NCBI GenBank assembly: GCA_963800065.1
Contig: CAWCZO010000010.1
Location: 62,001 to 126,000, forward strand
Direction of reading: 5' to 3'
DNA: 64,000 nt
Source of the DNA: CAWJFJ01 sp963800065
GTDB taxonomy: Bacteria; Actinomycetota; Acidimicrobiia; Acidimicrobiales; UBA8190
Below, in pieces: positions 1 through 8,553 of the stretch; the first letter of the stretch is position 1, and every line of letters starts with the position of its first letter. The notes beneath the pieces were generated by a model. It saw only the letters and a program-made list of their open reading frames with translations. It made no database searches and was not told the DNA's origin. The translations under genes and the position numbers were made by a program.

Positions 1-177
1 ACCACGCCCTTCATCGTGTGCCCGTCCTGTGATCCCGACGGCCTGGGCGTGACCGACCTCCGCCGTGCCTTCGAGGCCAAGTCGTCCGACCCGGCCATGG
101 CCGTCTTCGTGGACCTGGCCGAGCCGCTCCAGGACACGCCCCTCGATGTCGAGACGGAGCAGCCCGGCCGGATCTGA
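1..177 (+). CDS. C-terminal fragment of an unidentified protein
   Basis: The open frame enters from the left edge and ends at TGA 175-177, giving 58 residues. It contains a CPSC pair (residues 7-10), which could bind a metal or form a disulfide, followed by an acidic tail ending QPGRI. Nothing else identifies the family. A strong hairpin follows 24 bp after the stop, which supports this being a real 3' end of a transcription unit. The rest of the gene lies outside the window. Confidence 0.6.
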   Translation, partial: TTPFIVCPSCDPDGLGVTDLRRAFEAKSSDPAMAVFVDLAEPLQDTPLDVETEQPGRI

Positions 178-200
178 GGGGGTGCGACGGCACCGGTGAC

Positions 201-242
201 GCGACGCGTCCCACGACGGACAGGGGTCGTGGGACGCGTCGC
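201..242. terminator. perfect 17-bp inverted repeat, terminator-like
   Basis: The arms at 201-217 and 226-242 are exact reverse complements separated by an 8-nt loop. The element sits just downstream of the first gene. There is no clear T-run after it, so it resembles the U-less hairpin terminators often seen in high-GC actinobacteria. It is a symmetric element and could act on either strand. Confidence 0.6.
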
Positions 243-436
243 CGGTTCCGCCAATCCTGGGTCCGCAGCGCTTGGGGGCGACCGGCGGACCCGAGAAAGG
301 TCGTGCCCGACGCACTCTGCCCGATGGCCGACCGTCTGTCAACTCGTATTGACATGGTGCCGGACGCACACCGCCGCCGGCCGTAGGGGCTAGCTTCGGA
401 CGCGTTCGATCAGAGTCCGTCGTCGAGGGGTCCTCG

Positions 437-787
437 TTGTCCACCAAAAAAGATCACCTGATAGGCCAGATAGAGGAACTGGTGGAGAGTGGTTCACGCC
501 TGCGGGCCCAGCTCCAGGACTACGAAAGAGCAATGGTCAGAATTTCCAGACGCCTCGAAAAAGGTGAGCCGGCGCTCACGGCGGCCCGGGGCACCGGCAT
601 CGCCACGCAACGCCGGCAACTGACCGAAGCCATCCAGGAGTTCGAGGCGGACCGCCATCACCTCCGCCTGGCCCTGTTCGCCCAGGGCAAGGAGGAGGGC
701 GCATCCATGAGTGAGATCGGGCGGGTGCTCGGGATCTCACGACAACTGGCATCCCGCCTAGGACGCGAAGCGGCCGTTTCGGATTAG
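437..787 (+). CDS. small coiled-coil / helix-turn-helix protein
   Basis: This is a 116-residue protein starting at TTG 437, chosen because GAGGGG lies 7 nt upstream. Residues 1-85 are highly charged and heptad-like, predicted to form a long helix or coiled coil. The last 30 residues (SMSEIGRVLGISRQLASRLG) look like a sigma-4-type helix-turn-helix. It is plausibly a small DNA-binding regulator that dimerises through its N-terminal helix. The 5' codons are more AT-rich than neighbouring genes. A TAGCTT box at 391-396 could be its -10. I do not recognise a named family. Confidence 0.75.
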   Translation: MSTKKDHLIGQIEELVESGSRLRAQLQDYERAMVRISRRLEKGEPALTAARGTGIATQRRQLTEAIQEFEADRHHLRLALFAQGKEEGASMSEIGRVLGISRQLASRLGREAAVSD

Positions 788-803
788 CCCGACCGCCACT
801 GGG

Positions 804-809
804 TAGGGT
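804..809 (+). promoter_or_regulatory. -10 box TAGGGT, leaderless promoter
   Basis: TAGGGT lies 8 nt before the GTG at 818, so transcription would begin at or near the start codon. There is no Shine-Dalgarno sequence. The same arrangement recurs across the window. Confidence 0.5.
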
Positions 810-817
810 CTGGGCCC

Positions 818-2254
818 GTGAGGGGGCGTACCGCCGTCAGCGTCCTGGCCGGCGCCGTCCTGGCCTCGTCGCTCGTCGCCGGCCCGGGAGCCTGGGCATG
901 GGGCGGGCCCACCCCCCACATCGCCTGGTCGCCGTGCCCCCACACGGCCGGATACCGCTGCGGAACGCTCCCGGTCCCGCTCGACTACGGGCATCCGTCG
1001 CGGGGTTCGCTCCGCCTGGCCGTGATCGAACATCCGGTGGCCCACAGCAGGGGCGTCGTCATCTTCAACCCCGGTGGTCCGGGGGAGAGCGGGGTGTCCA
1101 TCCTCCCGCTCCTGGTCATGTACGTCCCCGCCGCCGTCCGCCGCCATTTCACCCTGGTCGGTTTCGACGAGAGGGGTACGGGGTCGAGCGAGCCCCTGCT
1201 GTGCGGACCCTCGGTGGCGGCGGCCAGCAGTGCCGTCGCCGGCACCGAGGCCGCCACCCGCACCTTCGCCGACCTCGAGCGCTCCTGTCGCTCCTCTTAT
1301 CCGGCGCTGTTCCCGACCGTGACCACCACCACGTCGGCCCGGGACATGAATCAGCTGAGGGTGGCGCTCGGGGCCCGACGGATCAACTTCTACGGCCTCT
1401 CCTACGGGACGGTCCTCGGTTCCGTCTACCGCCAGCTGTTCCCGAGCCACGTCCGGTCGATGGTTCTCGACGGCGCCGTCGATGCCAACCTGAGCCTCAC
1501 CGCCGACGCCACCCTGGACGCGTCGGCCATCGAGACGGCCCTCCTCCACGATCTGGGCCTCTGCGCCGCCTCTCCCCGCTGCCCTCTGGGAGCCCATCCG
1601 GTCACCGTCTACGACGATCTGGCCCGGAAGTTGGCCCGGTCACCGCTCCCCGCACCCGGTGGTGGCGACGACCTCCCGGTCACCGAGGGCGATCTGACCA
1701 CCGCCTCCCTCCTCTATCTCTCGGTCCCGGGCCTCACCCCGGGTTACTTCCCCGCCCTGGCGTCGGCCGCCGCCGGTAACGGGGCCCCTCTGCGCTCGGT
1801 GGCGGTGACGTTGGAAACCGACCTGAACGGAAGATCACTGGTCGGCCCGCTGTGGGCCATCACCTGTAACGATGCCGTCGACCACCCGGGCGCCGGGGCC
1901 ACGGCCGCCCTGGCCCGCTCGCTGTCGGTGCGCCACCCCCTCGGGGGTGCCGAAGCGGTGGCCAACTACCTCATCGCCTGCCCCGGTTGGACCGGCTCGC
2001 ACGGGGCCGTGGCCCATCTCCATCCGGTCAGCTCCCCGACGCCGCTCGTCATCGGCAACACCGGCGATCCCAACACCCCGTACGCGGCGGCCCGGGCCCT
2101 CACCTCGGCCATCGGCGGTCGGCTCGTCACCTACGTGGCCTACGGGCACAGCTGGTTGCTCAACGGATCGACCAACGCCTGCATGCAGAAGGTAGTCAGC
2201 CGCTATTTCGTCAGTGATTCCCTGCCTGGTCGCGGTACCCGATGCGGGGGCTGA
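818..2254 (+). CDS. secreted alpha/beta-hydrolase, tripeptidyl aminopeptidase (TAP/SlpD) type
   Basis: The protein has 478 residues with an N-terminal signal peptide (MRGRTAVSVLAGAVLASS.. to about residue 27). The TAP-family oxyanion motif NPGGPGESG is at residues 84-92, the nucleophile elbow GLSYG at 193-197 (Ser195), a likely acid Asp417 in GNTGDPNTP and His444 in AYGHS. Family members are exported peptidases that release N-terminal di- or tripeptides from peptides, and all catalytic residues are present here. Several cysteines suggest disulfides. GTG 818 is chosen because the preceding TAGGGT box makes a leaderless start. The next gene begins 20 bp after its stop. Confidence 0.85.
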   Translation: MRGRTAVSVLAGAVLASSLVAGPGAWAWGGPTPHIAWSPCPHTAGYRCGTLPVPLDYGHPSRGSLRLAVIEHPVAHSRGVVIFNPGGPGESGVSILPLLVMYVPAAVRRHFTLVGFDERGTGSSEPLLCGPSVAAASSAVAGTEAATRTFADLERSCRSSYPALFPTVTTTTSARDMNQLRVALGARRINFYGLSYGTVLGSVYRQLFPSHVRSMVLDGAVDANLSLTADATLDASAIETALLHDLGLCAASPRCPLGAHPVTVYDDLARKLARSPLPAPGGGDDLPVTEGDLTTASLLYLSVPGLTPGYFPALASAAAGNGAPLRSVAVTLETDLNGRSLVGPLWAITCNDAVDHPGAGATAALARSLSVRHPLGGAEAVANYLIACPGWTGSHGAVAHLHPVSSPTPLVIGNTGDPNTPYAAARALTSAIGGRLVTYVAYGHSWLLNGSTNACMQKVVSRYFVSDSLPGRGTRCGG

Positions 2255-2273
2255 GATAACCTTTCCGTCCGTT

Positions 2274-3563
2274 ATGCCGGGACATGGCGGGGCCAGGGAC
2301 CCCAAGGCCCGTTCACCGCTCTCGGGCCGCGGGCTGCGTCCGTCGATGGCGCGGGCTGTCGCACTCCCGGTCGTCATCGGCGTGGTCGTGGCGGCGACGG
2401 TGGTACTCCGGCCCGCTCCGGCGCAGGCCGATGCCAAGTCGGACCAGGCCCAGATCAACCAGTTGGGACTGCGCATCGCCCAGGACGGTGATCAGGTTCA
2501 ACAACTGGTCGTCAGGTACGACAGGGCGCAGGCCCACCAGGCGGCGGTGACCGCGGCGCTGGCCGCCGTCCAGGTCCATCTCGCATCCGACCGCCGCGCC
2601 GAGGCGCGGGGCGAGAGCGTTCTCCGGCAACTGGCTCTGACCAGCTACATGACCGGTGCCGGCGAAGACGCGGCGTTGTCGCTGTTCGAGACGGGAGACT
2701 CGAGCACCCAGGTGTCCAAGCAGGAGTACATGCGGCTCGCCTCCGACAACCTCGACAACGCCGTCGACGCCGTCGATCTGGACAAGCAGAAGACCCAGTC
2801 GGCCGAGACCAGACTCCGGTTCGAACAGGCCCAGGCCGACGCCGACGTGCGCCAGCTGGCCGACGAACGTCAGGCGGCCCAGGCCGCTCTCACCAACGAC
2901 GACGCCCTGCTGGCGCAGGCCAAGGGCAACCTCCAGGCACTGCTGGCGGCCGCCGCCCGGCAACGCCAGGCCGCCGAGGAAGCGGAGGAGGAGGCCATGG
3001 CGGCCAAGGCCGCCCAGGTCAAGGCGGCCCAGATCCAGGCGGCTGTTCCCGTCCCGGTGACGTTCAACCCCACACCGGGCTCCTATGCCGACCCCCTCCG
3101 GGGCATCTCCGCCCTCACGCCGGAACGGATCGACCAGGGCGTGGACTACAGCGGATACGGCCCCATCTACGCCGTCGGCGACGGCGTGGTGCTCAGTACG
3201 GTCAACGGCGGTTGGCCGGGGGGAACGTTCATCACCTACCGCCTGAGTGACGGTCCGGCCAGCGGTCTCGTCGTCTATGCCGCCGAGGACATCGATCCGC
3301 TGGTCACCGTGGGGCAGTCGGTGTCGTCGACGACGGTTCTGGGCACCATGTACGAGGGGCCCGACGGCATCGAAACGGGGTGGGCCGATCCGTCGGGCGA
3401 CGGCGTCACCATGGCCTCCGACGCCGGGCAGTTCTCCGGCGCCAACTCGACGGCCTTCGGGGCCGATTTCTCGGAACTCCTGGCCTCCCTGGGTGCGCCA
3501 CCGGGAATCCCCCAGAACGAACCTCCCACCGGGAGCCTCCCCCCGGGATGGCCCGCCTGGTGA
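2274..3563 (+). CDS. secreted coiled-coil protein with degenerate M23-like domain (EnvC-like)
   Basis: Starting at ATG 2274, the protein has 429 residues. It has an N-terminal hydrophobic segment ending in a PAQA cleavage-type site, a long Ala/Gln/Arg-rich coiled coil (about residues 55-255) and a C-terminal domain (about 285-410). The C-terminal domain carries the M23-like pattern DQGVDYSG..PIYAVGDGVV. In active M23 peptidases the first of these positions is a zinc-binding His; here it is Asp, and the later HxH is also absent (VVYAAED). A coiled coil plus inactive LytM domain is the layout of EnvC/NlpD-type amidase activators, so a role in controlling cell-wall hydrolysis is inferred. A TAACCT box at 2257-2262 could be its -10. 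An alternative start is ATG 2346. Confidence 0.75.
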   Translation: MPGHGGARDPKARSPLSGRGLRPSMARAVALPVVIGVVVAATVVLRPAPAQADAKSDQAQINQLGLRIAQDGDQVQQLVVRYDRAQAHQAAVTAALAAVQVHLASDRRAEARGESVLRQLALTSYMTGAGEDAALSLFETGDSSTQVSKQEYMRLASDNLDNAVDAVDLDKQKTQSAETRLRFEQAQADADVRQLADERQAAQAALTNDDALLAQAKGNLQALLAAAARQRQAAEEAEEEAMAAKAAQVKAAQIQAAVPVPVTFNPTPGSYADPLRGISALTPERIDQGVDYSGYGPIYAVGDGVVLSTVNGGWPGGTFITYRLSDGPASGLVVYAAEDIDPLVTVGQSVSSTTVLGTMYEGPDGIETGWADPSGDGVTMASDAGQFSGANSTAFGADFSELLASLGAPPGIPQNEPPTGSLPPGWPAW

Positions 3564-3715
3564 GTGAGGCCGCGGTTCAGCGTCATCGATTGGACTTTTG
3601 ACGATGGCTGCACCCAGAACTAGACCATCGCCACAGCCCACGACCGAGTCGGGGCCCGCTTGGTGGCATCGGGGGGGCGGTGGCGTACCGATCAGGTAGT
3701 GACGGGGAGGCCGAC

Positions 3716-4573
3716 GTGGCGCCGCTCGGTCACATCATCCCGATGTACGTGTACCCGGCGAACCTTCCGGGTGGCCCCCGGGGGGAGGACGTGTGGGAGT
3801 CCTGCCCGGCCGGCGGAGGCGACGGGGACGTCACCTTCGTGATCGCCAATGTGGCCAATGGCGTGGCCGACCCCGGGGGTCAGCCCACCCTCGCCGTGTC
3901 GCCCGGGCCGGGGGCGTGGTCGGTGGAGGATGCGTCCGCTGCCGCCGGGCAGCGCAGCCATCTGGTGGACCCGAACTACCGGCGAGCCATCGCCGGCTGT
4001 CGGCGACGCGGGGTCCGGCCCCTCGGGTACGTGAACATCGAACACGGGACCGCACCGCTCGGATCGCCGCAGTCGACCGATCCCGCCACCGTCCTCGGGC
4101 AGGTCCGCCTGTGGTTCGAGCTGTACCCCGGAATTCAGGGGGTCTTCCTCGACCAGGTGGCGACGGCCGGCACCCTCGCCGAGCGTCGCTACCACCGGAC
4201 CATCGCCCGGAACGTTCCCGGGACGGTGGTGGCCAACGCCGGCCAACTCCCGAGCTCGGACTGGCTCCTGGACAGCGGCTCCGACATGGTCGTCTACGAG
4301 AACTACGTCGCCGATTTCCACAGGATGAGCCTGCCGTCGTGGACGTCGCGCTGCCCGGCGCGACGTCTGGGCGCCATCCTCCACGACGCCCGTTCGCCGA
4401 TGGAGGTGACCGAGACGTGCGCGGAGGCCCGGGCCCGGGGGTTCGGGTTCGTGTACATCACCGACGGGAGACAGGAGAGCGGGAATCCCTACGACGGGCT
4501 CCCCTCCCCGCCCATCTGGGAGGCGCTCCTGCAGTCGATCTGCCCCTTGAGCAGCCCAACCGGACCCGGCTAG
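3716..4573 (+). CDS. spherulin-4 / GH135-like glycoside hydrolase of Pel-type locus 1
   Basis: The protein has 285 residues from GTG 3716, chosen because GGGGAGG ends 5 nt upstream; GTG 3680 is an alternative. The opening GHIIPMYVYP, then VIANVANG and VDPNYRRAIAGC, are typical of the spherulin-4 family, a TIM-barrel glycosidase group. Fungal Sph3 (GH135) of this family cleaves the alpha-1,4-GalNAc polymer galactosaminogalactan. Acidic or polar residues in FLDQ (about 146), VANAG (about 174) and YEN (about 195) fit the conserved D/N/E set of that family. No signal peptide is obvious. PelF follows 128 bp downstream, so a role in trimming or releasing a Pel-like polymer is likely. Confidence 0.75.
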   Translation: MAPLGHIIPMYVYPANLPGGPRGEDVWESCPAGGGDGDVTFVIANVANGVADPGGQPTLAVSPGPGAWSVEDASAAAGQRSHLVDPNYRRAIAGCRRRGVRPLGYVNIEHGTAPLGSPQSTDPATVLGQVRLWFELYPGIQGVFLDQVATAGTLAERRYHRTIARNVPGTVVANAGQLPSSDWLLDSGSDMVVYENYVADFHRMSLPSWTSRCPARRLGAILHDARSPMEVTETCAEARARGFGFVYITDGRQESGNPYDGLPSPPIWEALLQSICPLSSPTGPG

Positions 4574-4701
4574 TTTCTGGCCGTACGCCGCGGGGGAGCC
4601 TTCAGAAGCGGCGGCGGACGGGGAGGCGGGGGTGGGGCATCGGTTACCGGGCGGCACGCGTGGTGGCGCCCACCGCCTCTCGGAACAGAGAACCTGAGAC
4701 C

Positions 4702-6258
4702 GTGCGCGTCGCGCTCATCACGGAGGGCACCTACCCCCACCACCAAGGGGGGGTCAGTGTCTGGTGCGATCAGGTGGTGCGGGGTCTGTCCGAGCACCGG
4801 TACGAGGTCGTGGCCATCGTGGGCTCGGGCAACGAGCGGCAGGAGTGGCCCTGGCCGCCCAACGTCGTGCAACTGACCACGGTCCCACTGTGGTCGCCGT
4901 CGCCGGCGCCCCGGCCCTCCCGAGCGGTGCGGTCGGCCATGGCGCCCGTCCTCCGGGGATTCCTGGGGACCCTCCTGGAGGCGGGGACCGCCGCCGATTT
5001 CTGCGCCGCACTCCATCAGCTGTTCCTCGCCGCCCAGGACGGGCAGCTCCGCCCGGGACTGAACTCACCCGAGGCCGTCGAGCTCATGCTCCTGCACATG
5101 CGCGAACACGCCGACGAGGCTTCGCTCGGCCGGGTGGCGGGGCGCCGGCCGGAGACGCCGAGGGTCGCCGACGCCGTGGCGGCCCTCGTTCTCGTCGAGC
5201 ACTTCCTGCGGCCGCTCGAACTCCCACCCCTGCGCGCCGACCTGTGCCACGCCGCCTCCAACGGGCTGGCCGCCCTGCCGGCACTGGCGGCCAAGTGGAG
5301 CTCCGGCACCCCGTTGGTGCTGACCGAGCACGGGCTCTACCTGCGCGAGCGGCTTCTCGCCCACCGCCCGGGGACCATGAACACCCACGTCCGGTCGGTG
5401 CTCCTCCGGTTCTTCAAGCGGCTGGTCGAGACCACCTACCTGATGGCCGACCGCATCGTCCCGGTATCGCAGTACTGCCGGCTGTGGGAACTGAAGAGCG
5501 GTGCCCCGAGCGCGCTGATCCGACCCGTGCACAACGGGATCGACCCCGACAGGTTCGCCTACGACCCGGGCGAGCCGGCCGAGCCGACGCTGGTGTTCAT
5601 GGGGCGCATCGACCCCCTCAAGGACATCGAGACGCTGCTCAGGGCCTTCGCCCTGGTGCGCGACGTCGTGCCCGACGCCCGGCTGCGGATGTTCGGCCCC
5701 CGGGACTCGGCGTCCTACGGCGAGCGCTGTGACGGGCTCCTGGCCGAGCTGGGGCTGGGCCGGTCGGCCGTTTTCGAAGGCCATGTGGCGTCGCCGGCCG
5801 AGGCCTACCGGGCCGGTCAGGTGGTCCTCCTCACCAGCATCTCGGAAGGATTCCCCTTCGCCGTCCTCGAGGCCATGGCCTGCGGGCGACCGGTTGTCGC
5901 CACCGACGTCGGGGGGGTGGCCGAGGCGGTGGGGCAGGCGGGCATCCTGGTGCCGCCCCGCAACCCGGTGGCGGTGGCCGAGGCGACAATCGAACTCCTG
6001 CGCCAACCCGGCCTGCGGCACACGCTGGGTCGCCAGGCCCGGGAGCGGGTGATCTCCCACTTCACCTTGTCGAGGTGCGTGTCCAGCTACCGGGAGATCT
6101 ATCAGGACGTCGCCCGCCCCGACGACCGGTCGGTGCTGCCGTCGGGCCCGGGACCGTTGTCGATCCCTGACCACGCACCGGACGAGCCGCCCGTTCACGG
6201 GATGCCCTCGGATGCCGGCCGGAACCGGGGGGCACCCGTGGCGGTGCCGTCGTCGTGA
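4702..6258 (+). CDS. pelF: PelF-type GT4 glycosyltransferase (locus 1)
   Basis: The protein has 518 residues from GTG 4702. The start LITEGTYPHHQGGVSVW is diagnostic of PelF, the cytosolic UDP-sugar-dependent polymerase of Pel exopolysaccharide. The large N-terminal Rossmann part includes LTEHGLYLRERLL. The C-terminal GT4 domain has FMGRIDPLKDIETLLRAF and the EX7E motif in SEGFPFAVLEAMACG (about residues 380-395). Length matches the family (about 500). The stop overlaps the next start by 4 bp (GTGA), implying translational coupling with a polytopic membrane protein. A second PelF lies at 47434-48981. Confidence 0.9.
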   Translation: MRVALITEGTYPHHQGGVSVWCDQVVRGLSEHRYEVVAIVGSGNERQEWPWPPNVVQLTTVPLWSPSPAPRPSRAVRSAMAPVLRGFLGTLLEAGTAADFCAALHQLFLAAQDGQLRPGLNSPEAVELMLLHMREHADEASLGRVAGRRPETPRVADAVAALVLVEHFLRPLELPPLRADLCHAASNGLAALPALAAKWSSGTPLVLTEHGLYLRERLLAHRPGTMNTHVRSVLLRFFKRLVETTYLMADRIVPVSQYCRLWELKSGAPSALIRPVHNGIDPDRFAYDPGEPAEPTLVFMGRIDPLKDIETLLRAFALVRDVVPDARLRMFGPRDSASYGERCDGLLAELGLGRSAVFEGHVASPAEAYRAGQVVLLTSISEGFPFAVLEAMACGRPVVATDVGGVAEAVGQAGILVPPRNPVAVAEATIELLRQPGLRHTLGRQARERVISHFTLSRCVSSYREIYQDVARPDDRSVLPSGPGPLSIPDHAPDEPPVHGMPSDAGRNRGAPVAVPSS

Positions 6259-7676
6259 CAGGCGAGCGTGTCGTGACCCCGGTCGGACGCCCCGTCCCGG
6301 CCGATGTCAACCAGCTGATCTATCTGCTCCCACCGGAGGTCGATCCGGTGTGCAACGCGGCGGTGGACCCTCTGGAGATCGCCGCCGCCCTGGAGGCGGC
6401 GGGCATCAGCAACCGGGTGGCACAGACGAAGTTCGGCCGTCCCGATCTGTTCGCGCTGGCCGAGGAGCTCTACGACGCCCGCACCTGCCGGATGGTGCCA
6501 CTGCGAGACCAGCCCAGTCCGCCCCGGCCCGGTGGTCTGGAGGACCTGGCCTTCGGACTGCTCTTCGTGGTGCCCGCCGTCAGCCTCACCGTGGCCGCCG
6601 GCGTCCTGCACCTGGGCCTGCCGTTGTGGGCCTTTCCGCTGGCTCTCACGGTCGGTTGGGCCTTCGGCCAGGCCATGGCCGGGTCGGCGCTGGCTCTTTC
6701 CAACGGCGGGCGGGACCCGGCCCCGGCCGTCCTACCGAGCCTGCTCCTCACGGTGGCGACAGGTTTCGTGGCGGCGCTGGTGGGGATCAGGTGGGGAAGC
6801 GGCGGTTGGAGTGCGGTGCTCACGATCACGGCGTTCTGCGCCTACGTCGCCTCGCTCACGGTTCTGTCGGTGTACAAGGAGGCCGCCTCGATCGCCATGA
6901 CCCTGGCACCCGCGCTGCTCTTCTCCGTGGCGCATCTGTGTGAACCCTCGAACCGGTATCTCCGGGTGTCGGACGTGGTGGCGGTGGTGGTGACCGTGCT
7001 GGCGTCGCTCGTCCTGGCCCTCCGGCACGCCCGCTTCGCCTGGTGGTCCCCTCTCCGGCTCGGGGCGCACGATCGACGTTCGGTGCTCACCTTCTTCTCC
7101 TACGGCGCCTGCTGCGGAGTAGCCGTCTCCACCGTCACCCTGGTGGCCCACGGTGCCCAGAACCTGGGCCCGCTGTCCATCGTGGCGTTACCGGTGATGC
7201 TCTCGTTGGGCGTGCTCGAGTGGCAGCTCCACACCTTCCGGGCCCGGGCCAGCAAGGCGCTGCGCGCCTCGCCCACGCTGGCCGCCTTCGAGCGGCGGGC
7301 GGTGGGCGATCTGCTGCGCTCCACGGCCTGCTATCTGACGGCACTCGTCTTCGTCTCGGCCGTCGTCGGCCTGCTTCGCGCCGCCACCGGGCACCAGCTG
7401 CCACTGCTGTCGCTCGGGGCCGAGGACGCCATCGGCGTGACGCTGTTCACAGGCATGGTCGTCTCCATGTGCTCGGCACTGCATCTGGGGGTCCGCAGCT
7501 GGCTGGCCGGCGGACTCACCTTCGCCATCGCCCTCGGCGCCGTCCACGTCCTGGGCTTCGGGACCGACCGGACAGCCCTGCAGGCGGCCGCCCTGGCCGG
7601 GGCCACGGTGGCCATGCTGTCGATGCTGGCCGGCACGCTCGGCGTCGTGCGCGTGCCCTTCCACTACCAGGGTTGA
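6255..7676 (+). CDS. polytopic membrane protein coupled to PelF (locus 1)
   Basis: The protein has 473 residues with a cytosolic N-terminal region of about 90 residues, then roughly 10-12 hydrophobic segments to the C terminus (FHYQG). The N-terminal region (DPLEIAAALEAAGISN..) resembles the equivalent region of the membrane protein at 48978-50555. Position directly after PelF matches PelG, the inner-membrane partner of PelF. The membrane part, however, lacks the SxPWL..I signature seen in the second copy, so I call it only a PelG-position protein. It probably moves or anchors the polysaccharide made by PelF. It starts at GTG 6255, overlapping the pelF stop. Confidence 0.75.
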   Translation: MTGERVVTPVGRPVPADVNQLIYLLPPEVDPVCNAAVDPLEIAAALEAAGISNRVAQTKFGRPDLFALAEELYDARTCRMVPLRDQPSPPRPGGLEDLAFGLLFVVPAVSLTVAAGVLHLGLPLWAFPLALTVGWAFGQAMAGSALALSNGGRDPAPAVLPSLLLTVATGFVAALVGIRWGSGGWSAVLTITAFCAYVASLTVLSVYKEAASIAMTLAPALLFSVAHLCEPSNRYLRVSDVVAVVVTVLASLVLALRHARFAWWSPLRLGAHDRRSVLTFFSYGACCGVAVSTVTLVAHGAQNLGPLSIVALPVMLSLGVLEWQLHTFRARASKALRASPTLAAFERRAVGDLLRSTACYLTALVFVSAVVGLLRAATGHQLPLLSLGAEDAIGVTLFTGMVVSMCSALHLGVRSWLAGGLTFAIALGAVHVLGFGTDRTALQAAALAGATVAMLSMLAGTLGVVRVPFHYQG

Positions 7677-7722
7677 GGCGACGCCCGGGCGCGCCCCACG
7701 CCGAGACGGGGTGTCACGATGC

Positions 7723-7728
7723 TACGGT
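7723..7728 (+). promoter_or_regulatory. -10 box TACGGT, leaderless promoter
   Basis: TACGGT is followed by 6 nt and then GTG 7735. No ribosome-binding site is present. Confidence 0.5.
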
Positions 7729-7734
7729 CCGCCG

Positions 7735-8553
7735 GTGGCGAAAAGCGAAGAGCGGAACTGGGCGAAGAACCTTCAAGGCTTCACCAAGGAGTCCTTCGAG
7801 GCGGACGGCAAGACCCGTGACATCTACCGCGCCGGGACGGGACCGGCCGTCATCGTGATGAGCGAAGTCCCCGGCATCACGCCGTTGGTGGCCGAGTTCG
7901 GGCGCAAGGTGGCGGCGGCAGGGTGCACCGCCGTCATGCCGCACCTCTTCGGTGATCCGGGACGGCCACCCTCGGGCACCTACATTTTCACCACCATCGG
8001 GCCGGTCTGCATCTCACGGGAGTTCTCGTGCTTCGCCCTCCGCAAGACCAGCCCCATCACGGCCTGGCTGCGCAAGCTGGCAGCCGCCGAGCACGCCCGC
8101 TGCGGGGGCCCCGGGGTCGGAGCGGTGGGTATGTGTCTCACCGGCGGATTCGCCCTGGCCATGATGGTCGACGACATCATGCTCGCCCCGGTCCTGAGCC
8201 AGCCGTCCCTGCCGTTCCCCATCACCAAGAAGCACAGGGCCGACGTCGGGATCTCCGACGCCGATCTGGCCCGCGTGAAGGAACGCACCGCCGAGGGCGC
8301 GTGCCTGCTGGGACTGCGCTTCACCCACGACCCCTTCTGCTTCGAGGAGCGCTTCGTCACGTTGCGGCGCGAACTGGGCGATGCCTTTATCGCCGTCGAG
8401 ATCGATTCCTCGCCGGGCAATCCTCACGGACACCCCAAGGCGGCCCACTCCGTCCTCACCGAGCACCTCCAGGACAGGGAGGGCACACCGACCCGGGCCG
8501 CGCTCGATCAGACCTTGGCGTTCTTCCGGGAGAGGTTGGGCGTCAGCGCCTGA
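7735..8553 (+). CDS. dienelactone hydrolase family protein
   Basis: The protein has 272 residues from GTG 7735, selected for its leaderless -10 box. The nucleophile elbow is GMCLTGG with Cys134, typical of dienelactone hydrolases. A C-terminal GHPKAAHSV supplies the catalytic His, and an early VMSEVPG strand-turn carries the substrate-binding Glu position. Family members hydrolyse lactone or ester bonds in the cytosol, for example in aromatic-acid degradation; the substrate here is unknown. The gene converges with the GH1 gene and their 3' ends overlap by 11 bp. Confidence 0.85.
   Translation: MAKSEERNWAKNLQGFTKESFEADGKTRDIYRAGTGPAVIVMSEVPGITPLVAEFGRKVAAAGCTAVMPHLFGDPGRPPSGTYIFTTIGPVCISREFSCFALRKTSPITAWLRKLAAAEHARCGGPGVGAVGMCLTGGFALAMMVDDIMLAPVLSQPSLPFPITKKHRADVGISDADLARVKERTAEGACLLGLRFTHDPFCFEERFVTLRRELGDAFIAVEIDSSPGNPHGHPKAAHSVLTEHLQDREGTPTRAALDQTLAFFRERLGVSA

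Noticed and set aside
349..354. TTGACA as a -35 for the gene at 437
   Set aside because: No -10 box lies at 16-19 nt; the nearest TANNNT (391) is 36 nt away.
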